DNA from: Salicibibacter cibarius
GTDB lineage: Bacteria; Bacillota; Bacilli; Bacillales; Marinococcaceae
NCBI RefSeq assembly: GCF_016495725.1
Contig: NZ_CP054705.1
Location: 2,046,001 to 2,110,000, forward strand
DNA length: 64,000 bases
Direction of reading: 5' to 3'
Shown here: positions 53,611 through 62,644 of the stretch, piece by piece
Numbering within the stretch: the first letter of the stretch is position 1
How the letters are laid out: the number at the start of each line of letters is the position of its first letter
The notes under the pieces: generated by a model
Seen by the model: the letters and a program-made list of their open reading frames with translations, nothing else
What the model was told of the DNA's origin: nothing
Databases searched by the model: none
Program-made: the position numbers and the translations under genes

Positions 53611-54282
53611 ATGTTACAACGTATCTACGATTGGATTGATGATCGTATAGATGTCACCCCACTATGGCGGGACGTGGCCGATCACGAGGTGCCCGAACAC
53701 GTAAACCCCGGGTACCATTTCTCGGCATTTGTATATTGTTTCGGGGGATTGACGTTTTTTACGGTCGTTATCCAAATTTTATCCGGCATGTTTTTGACGA
53801 TGTATTACGTACCCGATATTGTGAACGCACACGCGTCTGTGGAATATTTACAGACCGATGTGGCTTTCGGAATGATTGTGCGGGGGATGCACCATTGGGG
53901 AGCCAGTGTTGTTATTGTCATGGTGTTTCTACATACGTTACGGGTATTTTTCACAGGCTCATACAAAAAACCCCGTGAAATTAACTGGGTTGTAGGTGTG
54001 CTGCTATTTTTCATTATTTTAGGCCTTGGGTTTACCGGCTATTTACTCCCGTGGGATATGAAGGCTTACTTTGCCACCCAAGTCGGTTTGGAGATTGCCG
54101 AAAGCGTACCCGTTGTCGGGGACTTGGCAAGCAACTTGTTAGCGGGAGGAGAGTTCATCGGGGCACAGACGCTGACGCGTTTCTTTGCCATCCACGTTTT
54201 CTTCTTGCCGGGAGCATTGCTCGGGCTCATTGCCATTCATTTTATTATGATTCGCAGACAGGGCATATCCGGACCGCTATAG
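53611..54282 (+). CDS. qcrB: Menaquinol:cytochrome c reductase cytochrome b subunit
   Basis: 223 residues, the usual short b6-type subunit with four membrane helices. Heme ligand histidines are in GMHHWGASVVI and HTLRVFF (helix B) and FFAIHVFFLPG and AIHFIMIRR (helix D). The GYLLPWDMKAYFATQVG quinol-site loop is intact. ATG 53611 follows GGAGGGGC. A strong hairpin lies between this gene and qcrC. Confidence 0.95.
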   Translation: MLQRIYDWIDDRIDVTPLWRDVADHEVPEHVNPGYHFSAFVYCFGGLTFFTVVIQILSGMFLTMYYVPDIVNAHASVEYLQTDVAFGMIVRGMHHWGASVVIVMVFLHTLRVFFTGSYKKPREINWVVGVLLFFIILGLGFTGYLLPWDMKAYFATQVGLEIAESVPVVGDLASNLLAGGEFIGAQTLTRFFAIHVFFLPGALLGLIAIHFIMIRRQGISGPL

Positions 54283-54313
54283 GAGATTGCCCCCAATAAG
54301 TTGAAATGAGATA

Positions 54314-54356
54314 AACCCGATGGTTCTCGCCATTTAAGGCGAGTTCCGGGTTTTCT
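54314..54356 (+). terminator. Strong hairpin between qcrB and qcrC
   Basis: AACCCG and CTCGCC pair with GGCGAG and CGGGTT (54314-54352), followed by TTTTC. It looks like a factor-independent terminator inside the qcr operon and may set the qcrAB:qcrC ratio or be an RNA-processing stem. Confidence 0.6.
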
Positions 54357-54377
54357 AAACTCTGAGGAGGGGAACCG

Positions 54378-55286
54378 ATGCATCGAGGAAAAGGAATGAA
54401 GTTCGTTACGGACTCCAGAATTCCGGAACGCGAACATCGTATGGAAAACATACCTAAAGATTATTCGGAATACCCCGGCAAGACAGAGGCTTTTTTCCCG
54501 AACTATTTGCTGAAGGAATGGCTTGTCGGTGCCGTATTTCTTATCGGCTTTCTCTGTTTAACGGCCGCTCATCCGGCGCCGCTTGAACGGGAAGCAGACC
54601 CTACAGATTCAAGTTATATCCCATTGCCGGACTGGTTTTTCCTGTTCTTGTACCAGTTGCTCAAGTATGAATTCGCAGCCGGTGATTACATTGTATTGGG
54701 AACGGTCGTCCTTCCCGGACTTGCTTTCGGCGCATTATTATTGGCGCCGTGGCTTGATAAAGGGCCGGAACGAAGGCTGTCCCAACGGCCGATTGCAACC
54801 GCGATGATGACACTCGGGGTTGTGAGTGTGATTTATCTAACTTGGGAATCGGTCGATCAGCATGACTGGCAAGCAGATGCAGAGCAGGCCGCGATGGACG
54901 ATGAAGACATACAAGAAGTCGACCAAGGGCTCGAAGGTTACGAGATCTATCAAGCCCAGGGTTGTATTTCCTGTCACGGAGAAAATATGGAAGGGAACCC
55001 CGGGGTCAGAGGACCTGCCCTCTATGACCTTCCTTATGACGCGGAAGGCGTTGCCGAAATTTCTCTGGAAGGGATCGGAGAAATGCCGGCGGATATGTTT
55101 GATGGTTCAGAGGAAGAATTGCAAATTCTATCCGAGTACGTTGTTGACGGCGGCGGCACGAATGAAGAACTGGAATACCTGGATGATGACGTCGATGCAG
55201 ATGATGCAGAAGAAGAAGATGAAGACGACGAAAATGGCGACGATGAAGATAACGGTGAAGAAGAAGATGCAGAAGAGGAAGCATAG
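54378..55286 (+). CDS. qcrC: Menaquinol:cytochrome c reductase cytochrome b/c subunit with acidic tail
   Basis: 302 residues. The N-terminal half is the subunit-IV-like membrane part (about 47-157, with PDWFFLFLYQLLKYEF). The C-terminal half is an extracellular cytochrome c with the heme motif CISCH (Cys196, Cys199, His200) and a likely Met ligand at 236 or 240. The last 35 residues (268-302) are a tail with 25 Asp or Glu and no basic residue; B. subtilis QcrC, 255 residues, lacks it. Start from GAGGAGGGG. A terminator follows. Confidence 0.93.
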   Translation: MHRGKGMKFVTDSRIPEREHRMENIPKDYSEYPGKTEAFFPNYLLKEWLVGAVFLIGFLCLTAAHPAPLEREADPTDSSYIPLPDWFFLFLYQLLKYEFAAGDYIVLGTVVLPGLAFGALLLAPWLDKGPERRLSQRPIATAMMTLGVVSVIYLTWESVDQHDWQADAEQAAMDDEDIQEVDQGLEGYEIYQAQGCISCHGENMEGNPGVRGPALYDLPYDAEGVAEISLEGIGEMPADMFDGSEEELQILSEYVVDGGGTNEELEYLDDDVDADDAEEEDEDDENGDDEDNGEEEDAEEEA

Positions 55287-55296
55287 TGACGTCCTG

Positions 55297-55325
55297 AAAA
55301 AAGCTGACATTGGTCAGCTTTTTTC
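55297..55325 (+). terminator. Terminator of qcrABC
   Basis: AAAAAAGCTGAC (55297-55308) pairs exactly with GTCAGCTTTTTT (55313-55324) across ATTG. Confidence 0.9.
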
Positions 55326-55371
55326 ATCATGCTCAGCAGCATTTCAACATATCGAATGAGGAGTGGCCGTC

Positions 55372-55971
55372 TTGCGAGTATTCATTGGTTTTTTAGCCCG
55401 TCCGTCAATGCTATGGGTGTTGTTATTAATCAACGGCGGGGGGACGCTATATGGATTTTATTGGTATGAAGGGCAACTGGCGCAAACACCTGTTTATTTT
55501 CTGCCTTTCGTACCTGATAGCCCAACCGCCAGCTTGTTTTTCACCGGAGTGTTGGCGGCATTTCTTTTGCGCAAACATATCGGGTTATTGGAAGCATTCG
55601 CGGCAGTCACGCTCATTAAATACGGCATTTGGGCGGTCGTCATGAATTTGGGTGCCGATCTCATGGGAGGGCCGGTGAACTGGCAAAATTACATGCTGAT
55701 CGCCTCCCACTTTGGAATGGCGTTGCAAGCTGTGTTGTTTTTGCCCTATTATCGCATTAAGCCTTGGCATCTCGCTGTGGTAGGAATTTGGACCGTACAT
55801 AATGATATCATCGACTATGTTTATGGAATGCATCCTTGGGTAAGTCCCGCTATGATGCCTTATATCGACACAATAGGCTATTTTACGTTTTGGCTCGGGT
55901 TGGCAGCGATTGCCGTTGTTTACATTTTCAATGTGCGTCACCATCGCTACCGTCTTTCTTTGCCCCGTTAA
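55372..55971 (+). CDS. ypjA: YpjA-family membrane protein (DUF1405)
   Basis: 199 residues with about six membrane helices (for example MLWVLLLINGGGTLYGFYWY and TASLFFTGVLAAFLLRKHIG). Length, topology and position between qcrC and ypjB match B. subtilis YpjA. TTG 55372 is preferred, with GAGGAG 8 bases upstream; the in-frame GTG at 55363 overlaps that site. Function unknown. Confidence 0.75.
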   Translation: MRVFIGFLARPSMLWVLLLINGGGTLYGFYWYEGQLAQTPVYFLPFVPDSPTASLFFTGVLAAFLLRKHIGLLEAFAAVTLIKYGIWAVVMNLGADLMGGPVNWQNYMLIASHFGMALQAVLFLPYYRIKPWHLAVVGIWTVHNDIIDYVYGMHPWVSPAMMPYIDTIGYFTFWLGLAAIAVVYIFNVRHHRYRLSLPR

Positions 55972-56036
55972 AATGGTCTACTCTTGTCCTTTTTTTCATA
56001 TGCTTTCGGTAAGAGGACAAGGGAGGAGGCTGTTCG

Positions 56037-56819
56037 GTGCGCGGCTGGTTAATCATGCTTACGGCGGTGATCTTTCTTATGGGTCTCGGCGCGGAGCAGG
56101 AAGAACAAGGACGAGAAGAATGGGCATACATCGATGCCGAAGCTGAAAAAATCGTTGCACACGTTCAATCCGAAAATGATGAAGAAGGGCGTGCCCGGGT
56201 GCAGGCACTTGCCGATGAGCTAACAGTAGCAGATTATGAGTCAATGGCATTGGATGTTCACGATATGGGCACGATTATAATGAGTTATGAACGCTTACAA
56301 GGGGCACTGACGGAAGTGTCACTTGAGCGGGATGAACGGCTTGCGCAGGCGCTTAGTTTTCACTATGCCATTGACGCCGTTATAAATCCGGAGAATCCGA
56401 AGTGGAAAGAAACAAGGCGTGATGTCGAAGAGCAATTGGCTCAGTTACGGGAAGCAGCGTCAGAAGGCGGAAGTTCTTTTGAACATGCGTGGAATGATTG
56501 GCGCAAAACGTTTGAAATGATTCATCCTGCAGCGACGTTGCGCTTGTCGCCATCCGAACGTGAAAAAGTGCGTTCGCTCGTAACGTTCATGGATGAACAT
56601 AGTCATCGCTTAAAAGATGAACAGGCAGCGCGGCCGTTTTTTGATGCCCTGGAAGCACAAATGACCCGTTTATATGAAGGCGACATCGAGGAGAATGACC
56701 CATCACTCATCACGGTCATTGCCATCATTAGCGGAGCGATTCTGCTTTCGCTCTCGTATGCCGGGTGGAAAAAATACCGGGGAGAAGCAAGACGGAGCCG
56801 CAGAAAGCGTGATCGTTGA
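56037..56819 (+). CDS. ypjB: Sporulation protein YpjB
   Basis: 260 residues. N-terminal hydrophobic signal or anchor (about 3-18) and a C-terminal membrane helix (about 223-243, LITVIAIISGAILLSLSYAGW) followed by a basic tail KKYRGEARRSRRKRDR; the domain between would be extracytoplasmic. This layout and the position match YpjB, a sporulation-associated family. GTG start behind GGGAGGAGG. Role in sporulation is poorly defined. Confidence 0.8.
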   Translation: MRGWLIMLTAVIFLMGLGAEQEEQGREEWAYIDAEAEKIVAHVQSENDEEGRARVQALADELTVADYESMALDVHDMGTIIMSYERLQGALTEVSLERDERLAQALSFHYAIDAVINPENPKWKETRRDVEEQLAQLREAASEGGSSFEHAWNDWRKTFEMIHPAATLRLSPSEREKVRSLVTFMDEHSHRLKDEQAARPFFDALEAQMTRLYEGDIEENDPSLITVIAIISGAILLSLSYAGWKKYRGEARRSRRKRDR

Positions 56820-56879
56820 CGTAAACACGCAATTTCATTAAAATAAAAATAGGGTAGGAGAACGTGTGGAGGTGAAAGC

Positions 56880-57563
56880 ATGGATTTAACGACGCTTTTG
56901 ATTTATTTTGCCCTGATTATGATTATCCCCATTTATGCGCAAATGCGTGTGAAATCGACGTACAACAAATATTCGCAGCTAAGTAACAGTTCAGGGATGA
57001 CTGGCGCACAAGTGGCGATGAAAATCATGCAAGATAACGGCATTTATGATGTCAACGTTGAACCAGTCAAAGGAAAACTTACAGACCATTATGATCCCCG
57101 TTCGAAAACGGTAAGGTTATCGGAAGATAACTATTACGGAACTTCAATTGCCGGCACATCCGTCGCGGCACACGAAGTTGGACACGTCATCCAGGATGCG
57201 GAAGATTACAGTTTTATGCGCCTTCGTTCTTCGCTCGTTCCTGTAGCGAGTTTTGGGTCGAATGCGGCGATCTTTCTCATCATTGGCGGTATGCTTCTGC
57301 AATTCAGCGGTTTAATGCTTGTCGGGATTTTCGCGATGGCAGCAGCTGTCGTGTTCCAACTCGTTACGTTGCCGGTTGAATTTAACGCGAGCAGCCGGGC
57401 GATGACACAGATGGTCTCAAGCGGCATCATCCGCAACGACGAAGAAAAAGAATCAAAAAAGGTATTGAACGCCGCTGCCCTTACGTACGTGGCGGGCGCG
57501 CTCGTCGCCGTACTGGAACTTGTCCGCTTCGTCCTCATGTACGTGATGATGAACAACGACTAA
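56880..57563 (+). CDS. yugP: Membrane zinc metallopeptidase (YugP type)
   Basis: 227 residues. HEVGH (98-102) is the zinc-binding HExxH motif in SVAAHEVGHVIQDAEDYS. N-terminal helix (about 4-20), then two or three helices from about 118 (VASFGSNAAIFLIIGGMLL). PVEFNASSRAM near 160 is typical of the YugP/DUF-type neutral peptidases. GTGGAGGTG precedes the ATG. In B. subtilis yugP is elsewhere; here it sits between ypjB and ypjC. Substrate unknown. Confidence 0.88.
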   Translation: MDLTTLLIYFALIMIIPIYAQMRVKSTYNKYSQLSNSSGMTGAQVAMKIMQDNGIYDVNVEPVKGKLTDHYDPRSKTVRLSEDNYYGTSIAGTSVAAHEVGHVIQDAEDYSFMRLRSSLVPVASFGSNAAIFLIIGGMLLQFSGLMLVGIFAMAAAVVFQLVTLPVEFNASSRAMTQMVSSGIIRNDEEKESKKVLNAAALTYVAGALVAVLELVRFVLMYVMMNND

Positions 57564-57579
57564 TCAATGTGTAAGCCAT

Positions 57580-57612
57580 GCGCCAGGGAGCCCCACGGCC
57601 CCGGCGCTTTTT
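57580..57612 (+). terminator. Terminator after the zinc peptidase
   Basis: GCGCC plus GGG pairs with CCCC plus GGCGC (57580-57607), followed by TTTTTG. Confidence 0.75.
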
Positions 57613-57649
57613 GTTATCCAATGGACGTATAGAGGCTGATCATTTCCGT

Positions 57650-57733
57650 TTGGCTGATAAAACGTTCAGTTCCGCTGATATGTTGCTGGTTTTGGCTGAT
57701 ATTTTAACGATTTCGGCTGATAAAGCAGCATAA
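57650..57733. repeat. Four 21-bp units each containing GCTGATA
   Basis: GCTGATA begins at 57653, 57674, 57695 and 57716, exactly 21 bp apart, each preceded by TTtgG or TTccG; another GCTGAT lies at 57635. Located between the convergent ends of the zinc peptidase and ypjC genes. Confidence 0.7.
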
Positions 57734-57748
57734 GCCTGTGGTCCGATG

Positions 57749-58621
57749 TTATTGCAACGGTTTTTGTTCGTCATCGAATGTAAATCCTTCACCGGCAATA
57801 TCCTGCACGTTGGTGATGGATACGAACGCTAAAGGATCGACTTTGTCGATAAGGTTTTTTAAACGAGTGATTTCATGACGACTGACGACACAATAGAGAA
57901 TTTCCTTGTTCGTACCGGTGAAAGACCCGCGTCCGCTTAGTAGCGTTGCCCCTCTGTCCATTTCGAGCAGGATTGCATCTGCAATAGCCTCGCTATTTTC
58001 TGATATAATAAAGGCAGCCTTCCCTGAGTAGGCACCTTGCTGGATGAAATCGACGACCCTGGACGCCACAAATACGGCAACGAGCGTGTACATCGCTTCC
58101 CGGTAATTTAAATAGACGAGCGAGGAAGTGATGACCAACGCATCGATGATGAAGAGCGTTCGCCCAATACTTACGCCGGAATAATTAAACATAAGTTTGG
58201 CGATAATGTCGGCGCCGCCGGTTGTACCCCCGTATCGGAAGACCATCCCCAAACCTGCCCCAATAAAAACGCCGGCGAAGAGCGCGGCAAGTGTAAGATC
58301 GTCTTGAAGAGGGACGTCAACAATCCGGTAGGTTTGGAATAACCATAGAAAGAAGGAAAGCCCAAACGTTCCGATCAATGTGTAAATGAAAAGGGGACGG
58401 CCAAGCACACGATACCCAATAAAAAACATGGGGATGTTGAGCACGATGTTGGAAATCGCGGGATCAATCGTGAAAACGAAAAAGAGGATAAGAGTAATTC
58501 CCGTAAATCCACCGTCAGCAAGATTGTTTTCCATGTTAAAATAAACGAGTCCGAACGACATGAGCGCGGTTCCGAGCAGCACAAGAATGACGCGTTTGCC
58601 GTGTTGCAAAAAATGTTTCAC
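57749..58621 (-). CDS. ypjC: YitT-family membrane protein (YpjC)
   Basis: 290 residues from a GTG with AAAGGAGG upstream; an earlier ATG pair gives only a 12-residue unconserved addition. Five or six membrane helices fill about 10-185, with the family's ADGGFTGI and GMVFRYGGTTGGADIIAKL motifs. The C-terminal DUF2179 domain (about 205-275) contains GRGSFTGTNKEILYCVVSR. Only minus-strand gene in this part, whereas its neighbours read plus. Function unknown. Confidence 0.88.
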   Translation of the reverse strand: MKHFLQHGKRVILVLLGTALMSFGLVYFNMENNLADGGFTGITLILFFVFTIDPAISNIVLNIPMFFIGYRVLGRPLFIYTLIGTFGLSFFLWLFQTYRIVDVPLQDDLTLAALFAGVFIGAGLGMVFRYGGTTGGADIIAKLMFNYSGVSIGRTLFIIDALVITSSLVYLNYREAMYTLVAVFVASRVVDFIQQGAYSGKAAFIISENSEAIADAILLEMDRGATLLSGRGSFTGTNKEILYCVVSRHEITRLKNLIDKVDPLAFVSITNVQDIAGEGFTFDDEQKPLQ

Positions 58622-58692
58622 GTGCGTGCCTCCTTTGTCGTGAGGTAAGCCCATCATACTATAGGCTTTTTTGGTAACAGGGGCAAATGTTC

Positions 58693-58731
58693 TTTAGAAG
58701 AACTTGGCTTCCGCCAAGTTCTTAGAGCACA
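58693..58731 (+). repeat. Dispersed repeat family R, partial variant copy
   Basis: CTTTAGAAGAACTTGGCTTCC, GCCAAGTTCTTAGAGC, and shortly after AAACATTCTTAAAGTG, the same tail as the variant at 13441. It ends about 48 bases before mazG. Confidence 0.55.
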
Positions 58732-58778
58732 AAAACTAAACATTCTTAAAGTGTAAAAAATGGAAGGAGGAGGAAACA

Positions 58779-59129
58779 ATGAACGAGCCATCGATGAAAG
58801 CGATGCAATCGGAAGTGGACAAATACATAGGCCAGTTTAAAGAAGGTTATTTTTCCCCGTTGGCCATGTTGGCACGCATGTCGGAAGAAGTTGGCGAATT
58901 GGCACGGGAAGTGAATCACTACTATGGAGAAAAGCCGAAGAAAACAACTGAGCAAGGAAAGGAAATGGAAGAAGAACTTGGGGATCTTCTCTTCGTTCTC
59001 ATTTGTTTTGCCAACTCGCTTGACATTGATTTGTCCGAGAGTTTTACAAACGTCATGCATAAATTTAACGATAGGGATCGTAATCGTTGGACATCCATTA
59101 AAGAAGGAGAGGAAAATAACAATGGCTAA
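58779..59129 (+). CDS. ypjD: MazG-like nucleotide pyrophosphohydrolase (YpjD)
   Basis: 116 residues. Hydrolyses nucleoside triphosphates to monophosphates, probably as a housecleaning enzyme. The metal-binding EEVGELAREV (about 36-45) and EEELGDLLFVLICFAN (about 64-79) with KFNDRDRNRW are the MazG signatures. Start from GGAGGAGG. dapB begins 8 bases before its stop. Confidence 0.88.
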   Translation: MNEPSMKAMQSEVDKYIGQFKEGYFSPLAMLARMSEEVGELAREVNHYYGEKPKKTTEQGKEMEEELGDLLFVLICFANSLDIDLSESFTNVMHKFNDRDRNRWTSIKEGEENNNG

Positions 59130-59913
59130 TCGTGACATTCGTATTGTTTTGGCAGGTCCGCGCGGGAAAATGGGGACGGCGGCCCGGAATTTGATTGCCA
59201 ATACCGCACATTTTTCACTTGTTGCCTGCTTGGACCATAAACCGCCAACAGAGACACACTTTTCGGAAGAGGAGGTACCGATCTTTACGGATGCCGACCG
59301 CTGCTTTTCCGAAGTAGAGACGGATGTATTGATTGATTTGACAACACCGCAAGCGGCAAAAGCTCATTTGGAATGTGCCCTCGATCATCATATTCGTCCG
59401 GTGATCGGTACAACGGGATTTACGGATGAAGAAATTGAACAGTTAAGGGCCAAAGCGGAGAGTAAGTCGCTCGGTGCCATGATTGTGCCGAATTTTGCCA
59501 TAGGCGCGGTGTTAATGATGAAATTCTCGCAAATGGCTGCCCGGTATTTCGATGATGTAGAGATTATCGAGCGGCATCACGACCGCAAACTTGATGCTCC
59601 GTCGGGGACAGCTTTAAAAACGGCGAATCTCATTTCCGACGTTCGCGGGGAGAAAAAACAAGGGCATCAGAATGAAAGTGAGACGCTCGAAGGCGCGAGA
59701 GGCGGACAGGTCGAAGGAATGCCGATTCACAGTGTCCGTTTGCCGGGTCTTGTGGCTCATCAAGAAGTTGTTTTCGGCGGCAGCGGACAAACGTTAACGA
59801 TACGGCACGATTCCATTGACCGCGGTTCATTTATGCCGGGCGTGAAACTGGCAGTGGAAACGGTAATGGCGACAAAAACGCTCATTTACGGGCTCGAACA
59901 GGTTATAGAGTGA
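59122..59913 (+). CDS. dapB: 4-hydroxy-tetrahydrodipicolinate reductase
   Basis: 263 residues. Reduces dihydrodipicolinate in lysine and diaminopimelate synthesis; its pathway also supplies spore dipicolinate. Motifs: [10 protein letters not shown] near 9-18, [24 protein letters not shown] and [17 protein letters not shown] with catalytic His and Lys. The ATG follows GGAGAGG. mazG-dapB-mgsA is the B. subtilis order. Confidence 0.95.
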   Translation: MANRDIRIVLAGPRGKMGTAARNLIANTAHFSLVACLDHKPPTETHFSEEEVPIFTDADRCFSEVETDVLIDLTTPQAAKAHLECALDHHIRPVIGTTGFTDEEIEQLRAKAESKSLGAMIVPNFAIGAVLMMKFSQMAARYFDDVEIIERHHDRKLDAPSGTALKTANLISDVRGEKKQGHQNESETLEGARGGQVEGMPIHSVRLPGLVAHQEVVFGGSGQTLTIRHDSIDRGSFMPGVKLAVETVMATKTLIYGLEQVIE

Positions 59914-59918
59914 TCGTG

Positions 59919-60338
59919 ATGAATATCGCCTTGATTGCTCATGACCGTAAAAAAGATGAACTCGTCAATTTCACCATTGCCTATCGGCATATTTTAGCAA
60001 CGCATGCTCTCTTCGCGACGGGCACGACCGGAAAACGTATTTCCGAAGCAACGGATCTCCCCATTACCCGTTTTTTGTCCGGGCCGTTAGGAGGGGATCA
60101 ACAATTGGGCGCGCGTGTCGCGGCAGGGCAGCTTGATTTGGTTCTTTTTTTTCGTGACCCTTTACAAGCCCAGCCGCATGAACCTGATATTACCGCGTTG
60201 ATTCGCCTTTGTGACGTGCACGAAGTGCCGATTGCGACGAACATGGGCACGGCTGAAATCCTTGTGGGCGCCCTGAACGATGGAGCATTTCAGTTTCGCA
60301 AAAAGACAGACAATGATAGCGATGGCTGTCATGAATAG
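59919..60338 (+). CDS. mgsA: Methylglyoxal synthase
   Basis: 139 residues. Converts dihydroxyacetone phosphate to methylglyoxal and phosphate. [12 protein letters not shown] at the start, [24 protein letters not shown] with catalytic Asp, and [16 protein letters not shown] are all present. ATG 59919 matches the family start; GTG 59910 would overlap dapB by four bases. In B. subtilis bshB1 follows; here the next gene is bshA. Confidence 0.93.
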   Translation: MNIALIAHDRKKDELVNFTIAYRHILATHALFATGTTGKRISEATDLPITRFLSGPLGGDQQLGARVAAGQLDLVLFFRDPLQAQPHEPDITALIRLCDVHEVPIATNMGTAEILVGALNDGAFQFRKKTDNDSDGCHE

Positions 60339-60371
60339 CAGGAAGGGAAGGAGGGCGGGTTTCGTTTTACT

Positions 60372-61505
60372 ATGAAAGCTTTAAAAATCGGGATCACATG
60401 TTACCCTACTGTTGGCGGATCCGGAATCGTAGCGACCGAACTTGGTAAACGCTTGGCGGAAAAGGGGCATGAAATCCATTTTATTACGTCCGGCTTACCT
60501 TTTCGGTTGGAACGAGCCTATACGAACATTCATTTCCATAAGGTGGAAGTAAACCAATACCAAATTTTTCGGTATCCTCCATATGATTTGACATTGGCCA
60601 GTAAAATGGCCGAGGTTACAGAACGGCATGAATTGGACCTTTTGCATGTTCATTATGCCGTTCCCCATGCCGTTTCGGCGGCTCTTGCCAAAGATATGAG
60701 CGGCGGGAACGTGAAAGTGATGACGACGTTACATGGCACGGATATTACCGTGCTTGCGCATGATCCGTCCTTGCAAAATATTATCCGTTATGGCATTAAC
60801 CGTTCGGATAAGGTTACGGCCGTGTCCCGCTTTCTCGTTAACGAAACAAAAGAACAATTGGACATTGCAAAACATATGGAACCGATTTATAATTTCGTTC
60901 CGCCAAGTATTGCCGTCCCTGCCAATCGGCATGCATTACGACGCGAATACGGCATCAACGATGATGAAGATGTGATCGTACATATGTCTAATTTTCGTCC
61001 GGTGAAGCGAGTGGAAGACGTGGTTCGCGCTTTTCGTCTCATTCGGCAAGAAAAACGCAGCAAGCTGCTTTTGATTGGAGACGGCGGGGAACGACATTCG
61101 ATTGAAGCGCTTGTCGAAAATGAAGGCCTCCAAAAAGATGTTTTATTTCTCGGCAACCAAAGCCGCATTTATGAATTGATTTCCCTTGCCGATGTTATGC
61201 TTTTGTTATCGGAAAAGGAAAGTTTCGGCCTCACGGCATTGGAAGCGATGGCTGTCGGTGTGCCGGTCATCGGTACCAATATCGGGGGCATCCCCGAAGT
61301 AATCAGTGATGGAGAAACAGGGTTGATCTGCCCGGTTTACGATTATAAAGCAGCCGCCGAAGCAGCACTCGCGCTTCTTAATGATAAAGCGATGCATCGT
61401 CGAATGTCCAATGCCGCGAGGGCGCGTGCATTCTCTAAATTCAACAGTGATACGATCGTCGCCGGTTATGAAACCCTTTACGCGGAAATGCTGGGATTGC
61501 CGTGA
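60372..61505 (+). CDS. bshA: N-acetyl-glucosaminyl-L-malate synthase BshA
   Basis: 377 residues. GT4-family glycosyltransferase making GlcNAc-malate, the first step of bacillithiol synthesis. ITCYPTVGGSGIVATELG near 8-25, TTLHGTDITV, VSNFRPVKR-type MSNFRPVKRVEDV near 205-217, and the EKESFGLTALEAMAVGVPVI donor site. The deacetylase bshB1 usually next to it is missing. Overlaps cca by four bases. Confidence 0.93.
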   Translation: MKALKIGITCYPTVGGSGIVATELGKRLAEKGHEIHFITSGLPFRLERAYTNIHFHKVEVNQYQIFRYPPYDLTLASKMAEVTERHELDLLHVHYAVPHAVSAALAKDMSGGNVKVMTTLHGTDITVLAHDPSLQNIIRYGINRSDKVTAVSRFLVNETKEQLDIAKHMEPIYNFVPPSIAVPANRHALRREYGINDDEDVIVHMSNFRPVKRVEDVVRAFRLIRQEKRSKLLLIGDGGERHSIEALVENEGLQKDVLFLGNQSRIYELISLADVMLLLSEKESFGLTALEAMAVGVPVIGTNIGGIPEVISDGETGLICPVYDYKAAAEAALALLNDKAMHRRMSNAARARAFSKFNSDTIVAGYETLYAEMLGLP

Positions 61506-62644
61506 ACAAAAATACTGTGTGGCAGTTGGGCCTCCTCTTGCTACAAACGCTGACAAGCAATGGGCATGATGCATATATTGTCGGCGGGGCTCCTCGCGAT
61601 TGGCTTTTAAAAGAAGCTTCTGCGGATCTTGATATCGTCACCTCGGCAACTATGGGTGAACTGGAGGGGATTTTTCCAGGAGCGGCCATCATTCGCACGA
61701 ACATTCCGCTCCTTTCGATGATGAAGGCCAATGTGCGCGTGGAAATTAGTGAATTACACGGACGCTCATTGGCGGAGAATTTAGCGGCAAGAGATTTTAC
61801 CGTAAACGCGATAGCGATAAATGCAAGGGGCGATTGGATCGATCCTTTTTATGGAAAGATCGATATTGAACACCGTGTGCTCCGGCTTGTCCGTGAGGAT
61901 TCGATTCAATCAGACCCTTTGCGTATGCTACGTGCCGCTCGCTTGATGGCTGACTGCCAATTCGCGGTGGACCCCGGTGTTGCCAAAAGTAGCAAAGCTG
62001 AGCGGCAGCGCTTAAATTCAATCGCTGCCGAAAGAATCGGCGAGGAATTGAACCGTTTGTTGCGAAGCCGCGATGCTGCCTTAGGGATGCAATGGTTAGG
62101 CGAACAAGGCATTCTTTCGATTTTATGTCCCGAGGCCACACGGTTGCATAAACGTCCCGTTTTTTCAGCGCTGAATAACGTCGATACGCTTGCGGAAAAA
62201 TGGGTGGTATTTTTCTATCTGCTCGGGGAGAAAAACGTGGACCACCGCTTGAAAAAATGGCGATTACCGAAAACAATGGCAAAAAAAGCGGAGCGATTGT
62301 TTTTTTATACCGAAAAGCGAATGGAGGCCATATGGGATCGGCGGCGTCTTTATGAAGCCGGGGAAACGGTAGCGTTGGCAGCTGAGAAGACAGCGCACGT
62401 TCTCTCGGATTCGGTTCCCGGAGGGGAAATAAACGTGAGAAGCTTTTTGGCCGAACTGCCAATTCAAAGCCGGCATGACCTGGCCGTTTCTCCGCTTGAA
62501 ATCAGTGCTCATATGAATTGTGAACCGGGGCCATGGCTCGGGGACATGTTGCACGCGTTGGAATTGGCTGTGGTGGACCGTCAGGTGGCAAATGAGCGGA
62601 AAGCGTTACTTACTTGGGCAAAGGAGTGTTTTTGTGAAACATGA
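61502..62644 (+). CDS. cca: CCA-adding enzyme (tRNA nucleotidyltransferase)
   Basis: 380 residues from a GTG overlapping the bshA stop. Adds or repairs the CCA end of tRNAs. Nucleotidyltransferase core AYIVGGAPRDWLLKEASADLDIVTSA near 23-48 with the DLD aspartates (the usual GGxVRD is GGAPRD), RDFTVNAIAINARG near 97-110, and the RLVREDSIQSDPLRMLRAARL helix. Overlaps birA by 11 bases. Confidence 0.9.
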   Translation: MNKNTVWQLGLLLLQTLTSNGHDAYIVGGAPRDWLLKEASADLDIVTSATMGELEGIFPGAAIIRTNIPLLSMMKANVRVEISELHGRSLAENLAARDFTVNAIAINARGDWIDPFYGKIDIEHRVLRLVREDSIQSDPLRMLRAARLMADCQFAVDPGVAKSSKAERQRLNSIAAERIGEELNRLLRSRDAALGMQWLGEQGILSILCPEATRLHKRPVFSALNNVDTLAEKWVVFFYLLGEKNVDHRLKKWRLPKTMAKKAERLFFYTEKRMEAIWDRRRLYEAGETVALAAEKTAHVLSDSVPGGEINVRSFLAELPIQSRHDLAVSPLEISAHMNCEPGPWLGDMLHALELAVVDRQVANERKALLTWAKECFCET

